From a virus, in the IMG/VR virus record IMGVR_UViG_3300030101_001013, positions 1-48,847 of that record: a stretch of 48,847 bases of DNA, one strand, 5' to 3'. Below, one piece after another: positions 48,685 to 48,847 of the stretch. The notes under the pieces are model-generated. The model did not search any database, was not told where the DNA came from, and saw only the letters and a program-made list of their open reading frames with translations. Position numbers and translations under genes: made by a program. Each line of letters begins with the position of its first letter. Positions within the stretch are counted from its first letter, which is position 1.

Positions 48685-48847
48685 AAAATCTAATTAAAAC
48701 AATTTTGGTTGTTTTGTTGTTATCAGTGCCATTGATCATGCAATGGACACCTTTAGAAATAATAAAACTTAAAACTTTTGATGCGTTAGTTACAGAAAAG
48801 CAACAATCAAACTATTTTACTGTATTAAATATTACTGAAGAAGATAT
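48681..48847 (+). CDS. CHASE2-domain sensor protein, N-terminus only
   Basis: The frame starts with ATGA overlapping the FecR stop and runs to the window end (55 codons visible). It has a transmembrane segment at about residues 5-22 and then the beginning of a periplasmic CHASE2 domain (LEIIKLKTFDALV ... FTVLNITEEDI). Full CHASE2 proteins usually carry further membrane helices and a signalling output such as a cyclase or kinase, which cannot be seen here. Coupling to FecR suggests a surface signal partner. Confidence 0.75.
   Translation, partial: MKNLIKTILVVLLLSVPLIMQWTPLEIIKLKTFDALVTEKQQSNYFTVLNITEED

Noticed and set aside
45726-48847. Curli block as flanking bacterial chromosome of a prophage
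   Set aside because: The last phage membrane gene overlaps csgF by 23 bases, gene density and ribosome sites are continuous, and no att site or integrase boundary is seen; it cannot be fully excluded since the window ends inside CHASE2.

Overview
The window looks like most of the genome of an AT-rich tailed phage with podovirus-type head and tail genes, not bacterial chromosome. It carries terminase, a P22-type portal, co-chaperonin, scaffold, major capsid protein, head-tail adaptors, a gp10-like tail stabiliser, ejection proteins, an S74-chaperoned tail fibre, holin-like membrane proteins and an endolysin. These are packed in overlapping operons, with one replication block in the middle. Several small proteins resemble those of uncultured marine phages, so a marine Gram-negative host is likely. 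That is an inference; the host cannot be named from the sequence. Both ends are cut: the window opens at an endolysin and closes inside a CHASE2 gene.

Layout. 0-8.8 kb: endolysin, large terminase, portal, small virion proteins, a GroES-like co-chaperonin, scaffold, a decoration-like protein, and a major capsid gene split by a 283-nt group I intron. A UUCG terminator follows. 8.9-10.4 kb: an SNF2-type helicase with its own promoter. 10.5-18.2 kb: virion proteins, a run of very small basic proteins including one built of KSKGG repeats, and the adaptors. 18.2-27.6 kb: tail stabiliser and large internal or ejection proteins. 27.6-34.0 kb: two small reverse-strand genes, a 2OG-Fe(II) oxygenase, SSB, a DUF3310 protein, a RecE-like exonuclease and a VirE-type primase-helicase; no DNA polymerase is seen. 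34.3-39.4 kb: small terminase, a large non-coding region with DnaA-box-like sites and two strong hairpins, a resolvase-like nuclease, a SET-domain protein, a zinc-ribbon protein and a DNA methyltransferase. 39.4-45.7 kb: serine recombinase, repeat-rich tail proteins, tail fibre and membrane/holin-like proteins.

45.7-48.8 kb: the most unusual block. A complete-looking csgF and csgG pair is followed by a curlin-like secreted repeat protein, a FecR-domain protein and the start of a CHASE2 sensor. All are overlapped or coupled to each other and to the holin-like genes. This is a curli-type secretion and sensing module inside a phage late operon. If the genome is circular or permuted, it would lie just upstream of the endolysin and large terminase. 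It could export a surface fibre, alter the infected cell surface, or give the phage an outer-membrane pore for egress.

Regulation visible in the sequence: three promoters share the same 16-bp spacer carrying ACACGG. Other promoters have extended -10 boxes or place the start codon seven bases after the -10 hexamer, suggesting leaderless messages. Many early genes use a GGAGAAGA ribosome binding site.
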